NCBI GenBank assembly: GCA_027604505.1
Contig: JADIIX010000157.1
Span: 1-45,967, forward strand
Length of the DNA: 45,967 bases
Direction of reading: 5' to 3'
From: Gonapodya sp. JEL0774
Taxonomy: Eukaryota > Monoblepharomycota > Monoblepharidomycetes > Monoblepharidales > Gonapodyaceae
A model generated the notes under the pieces. It was not told the origin of the DNA and ran no database searches. It saw only the letters and a program-made list of their open reading frames with translations. Below, in pieces: positions 44,841-45,967 of this stretch. Both the position numbers and the translations under genes were made by a program. The first letter of the stretch is position 1. Every line of letters starts with the position of its first letter.

Positions 44841-45967
44841 GGCGCTTATCCGTATCCAGAGTTTCTTAATTGGAGAGGGATACAACGAAGCAATGTGATG
44901 TGGCGAAGCTCTCATCAAAGCCCCCTGACCTGCTGTAGTAAGGACGCCATCCCCGCTTGCTAAATGTAAACCCGGCTTCACCCGAGGTTGCCTGGATTGG
45001 TTGGGTACAGGTTTCGTTCTTCAGTGGTCAATATACATTGTCCTTCATTTCCTGTCAATTGCGGATGAATTGTATTCAATCAAGACCCCAACTCGCTCCC
45101 TTGCCTACCCAACCACCCCACACTTTTGACCACTCTCCTGCTAATAGAAATTGTCAAGAGGCAATTAGGAAGTACTGCAAAACTTGTTAGAAAACTGTGT
45201 AGCGATGCATTTCAGTCAGGAGACAATTCAATTTAAGGTACAGTAGGTCGAGGAACTGAAAATGTGTGCGAGGAGTAAGTTGACGCACTTTTGCTCGGTG
45301 TAATGCCAGAAGAGGGACTGGCCTAAGCACAAGACTGGTTGTGTTGCGCCGGATGCGTGAACGGGATAGCAGTTCGCGCGGGCGTCGTCGGGACAGGACT
45401 TATAGAGAAGCATCGTTACCAGGGAGCACATCTATAACCTGTACATAGGTATGCATCGAGATACTACGAAGATGTGCGAGAGATTTCAAAAACTGGGGCC
45501 GGAGATATGTGGAGAGACTCGGAAGTCCCAGCAGAACGTACGAGGGTGTTCGAGACCAACACTAATCAACAACCGTAACCTTTTACCACGATATCAACAC
45601 TTATCGAGATCAACGGGGGCAGTAGACGGAGACGGGGTAGCAAAGGGGGTAGTAGACGGAGACAGGGGAGGATAAGGGTGGACATGGGGGAACGCTGCAC
45701 CGGGAAAAGTGCAACATCCCTCCAGACCCTTCCCGAGCCCCCCGGAGCGACCCGGAGCGTCGGATTTGACTGGCTGCGGACCCCCTTTCCGGATTTCAGA
45801 TAGTAAATCCGGATTGACTTATGGTGCTCTCTGGAGAGAGTCAGATACAGCTCGGTTTGGTCTAGATTTGACCATCTCACATCTGACTTGCGGACTCAAA
45901 TCCAGATTATGTTCTGTATTTCCATGTATCTCTAAAGATGCGCCATGCACAATTACATAAATGCCCT
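44841..45967. other. Right-edge stretch with short repeats, no supported gene
   Basis: No frame here shows coding character. The left part is the upstream region of the FAD oxidoreductase gene. Between 45613 and 45668 a 30-base unit containing AGTAGACGGAGAC is repeated twice. From about 45755 to 45915 short related words recur (ATTTGAC, AAATCCGGATT, TCAGAT), which suggests a decayed repeat element. Confidence 0.4.
45613..45668. repeat. Two tandem copies of a 30-base unit
   Basis: The word GGGGG(C/T)AGTAGACGGAGAC appears at 45615 and again 30 bases later, each followed by a G-run. It is purine-rich on the plus strand. Confidence 0.65.

Noticed and set aside
45228-45431. 67-codon minus-strand frame near the right edge
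   Set aside because: No motif, no splice partner, composition like random sequence.
1-45967. tRNA, rRNA, CRISPR array or bacterial operon signals
   Set aside because: No cloverleaf with tRNA A/B boxes, no rRNA-like conserved stretch and no spaced direct repeats were recognised. The gene structure is clearly spliceosomal.

Overview
This window looks like nuclear DNA of a fungus. The genes are densely packed on both strands and interrupted by many short introns, mostly 50-110 bases, with GT-AG ends and recognisable branch-point-like CTGAC/CTAAC motifs. The protein families also point to fungi: a Gti1/Pac2 (WOPR) regulator, an INO80-type Arp8, a Ser/Thr-rich wall-type glycoprotein, an NmrA-like protein and a cytochrome c peroxidase-type haem peroxidase. 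Codon use and a family mix unlike well-known ascomycetes make an early-diverging (chytrid-like) fungus possible, but this is only a guess. I built the gene models by joining open frames at splice sites and requiring the reading phase to be kept at every junction.

Layout, left to right. An uncharacterised 9-exon gene (956-3192, minus) is followed by a small tandem/inverted repeat (3256-3556). Next come a mucin-like surface glycoprotein with a C-terminal membrane anchor (3983-6698, plus) and a complete WOPR transcription factor (7106-9670, minus). A gene-poor stretch holds a TA-flanked terminal-inverted-repeat element (10532-11220). Then follow an NmrA-like protein (11462-13993, minus), a small unknown gene (14189-15024, minus), Arp8 (15207-19241, plus), a 19-exon acyl-CoA synthetase-like gene (19389-22833, minus), an unknown 850-residue helical protein (23178-26032, plus), an MFS transporter (26495-28502, plus), an AstE/AspA-family zinc deacylase (28963-30598, plus), a weak gene candidate (30769-31678, plus), another unknown protein (31827-34089, plus) and a hotdog thioesterase-like protein (34531-36272, plus). 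The right end holds the redox fusion gene (36371-40891, minus), a broken-looking open frame (41182-42783, plus), a DAO-type FAD oxidoreductase (43292-44840, minus) and an apparently gene-free end with short repeats.

The most striking object is the 17-exon gene at 36371-40891. It appears to encode one 1142-residue membrane protein with, in order, a signal peptide, a class I haem peroxidase domain, a DOMON domain, a cytochrome b561 membrane core, a cytochrome b5 domain with HPGG, and a cytochrome-b5-reductase-like FAD/NAD module. Read as a chain, this would carry electrons from cytosolic NAD(P)H through FAD, b5 haem and membrane haem to an extracytoplasmic DOMON haem and then the peroxidase haem. 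The peroxidase domain keeps the proximal His/Trp/Asp set and the distal Arg and Trp, but Ala replaces the distal catalytic His. The first of the four b561 haem-ligand histidines is replaced by Lys. I do not know of a described protein with this architecture.

The genes do not form an obvious pathway cluster. Several neighbours are arranged head to head (14189/15207, 22833/23178, 40891/41182), so shared promoter regions are possible.
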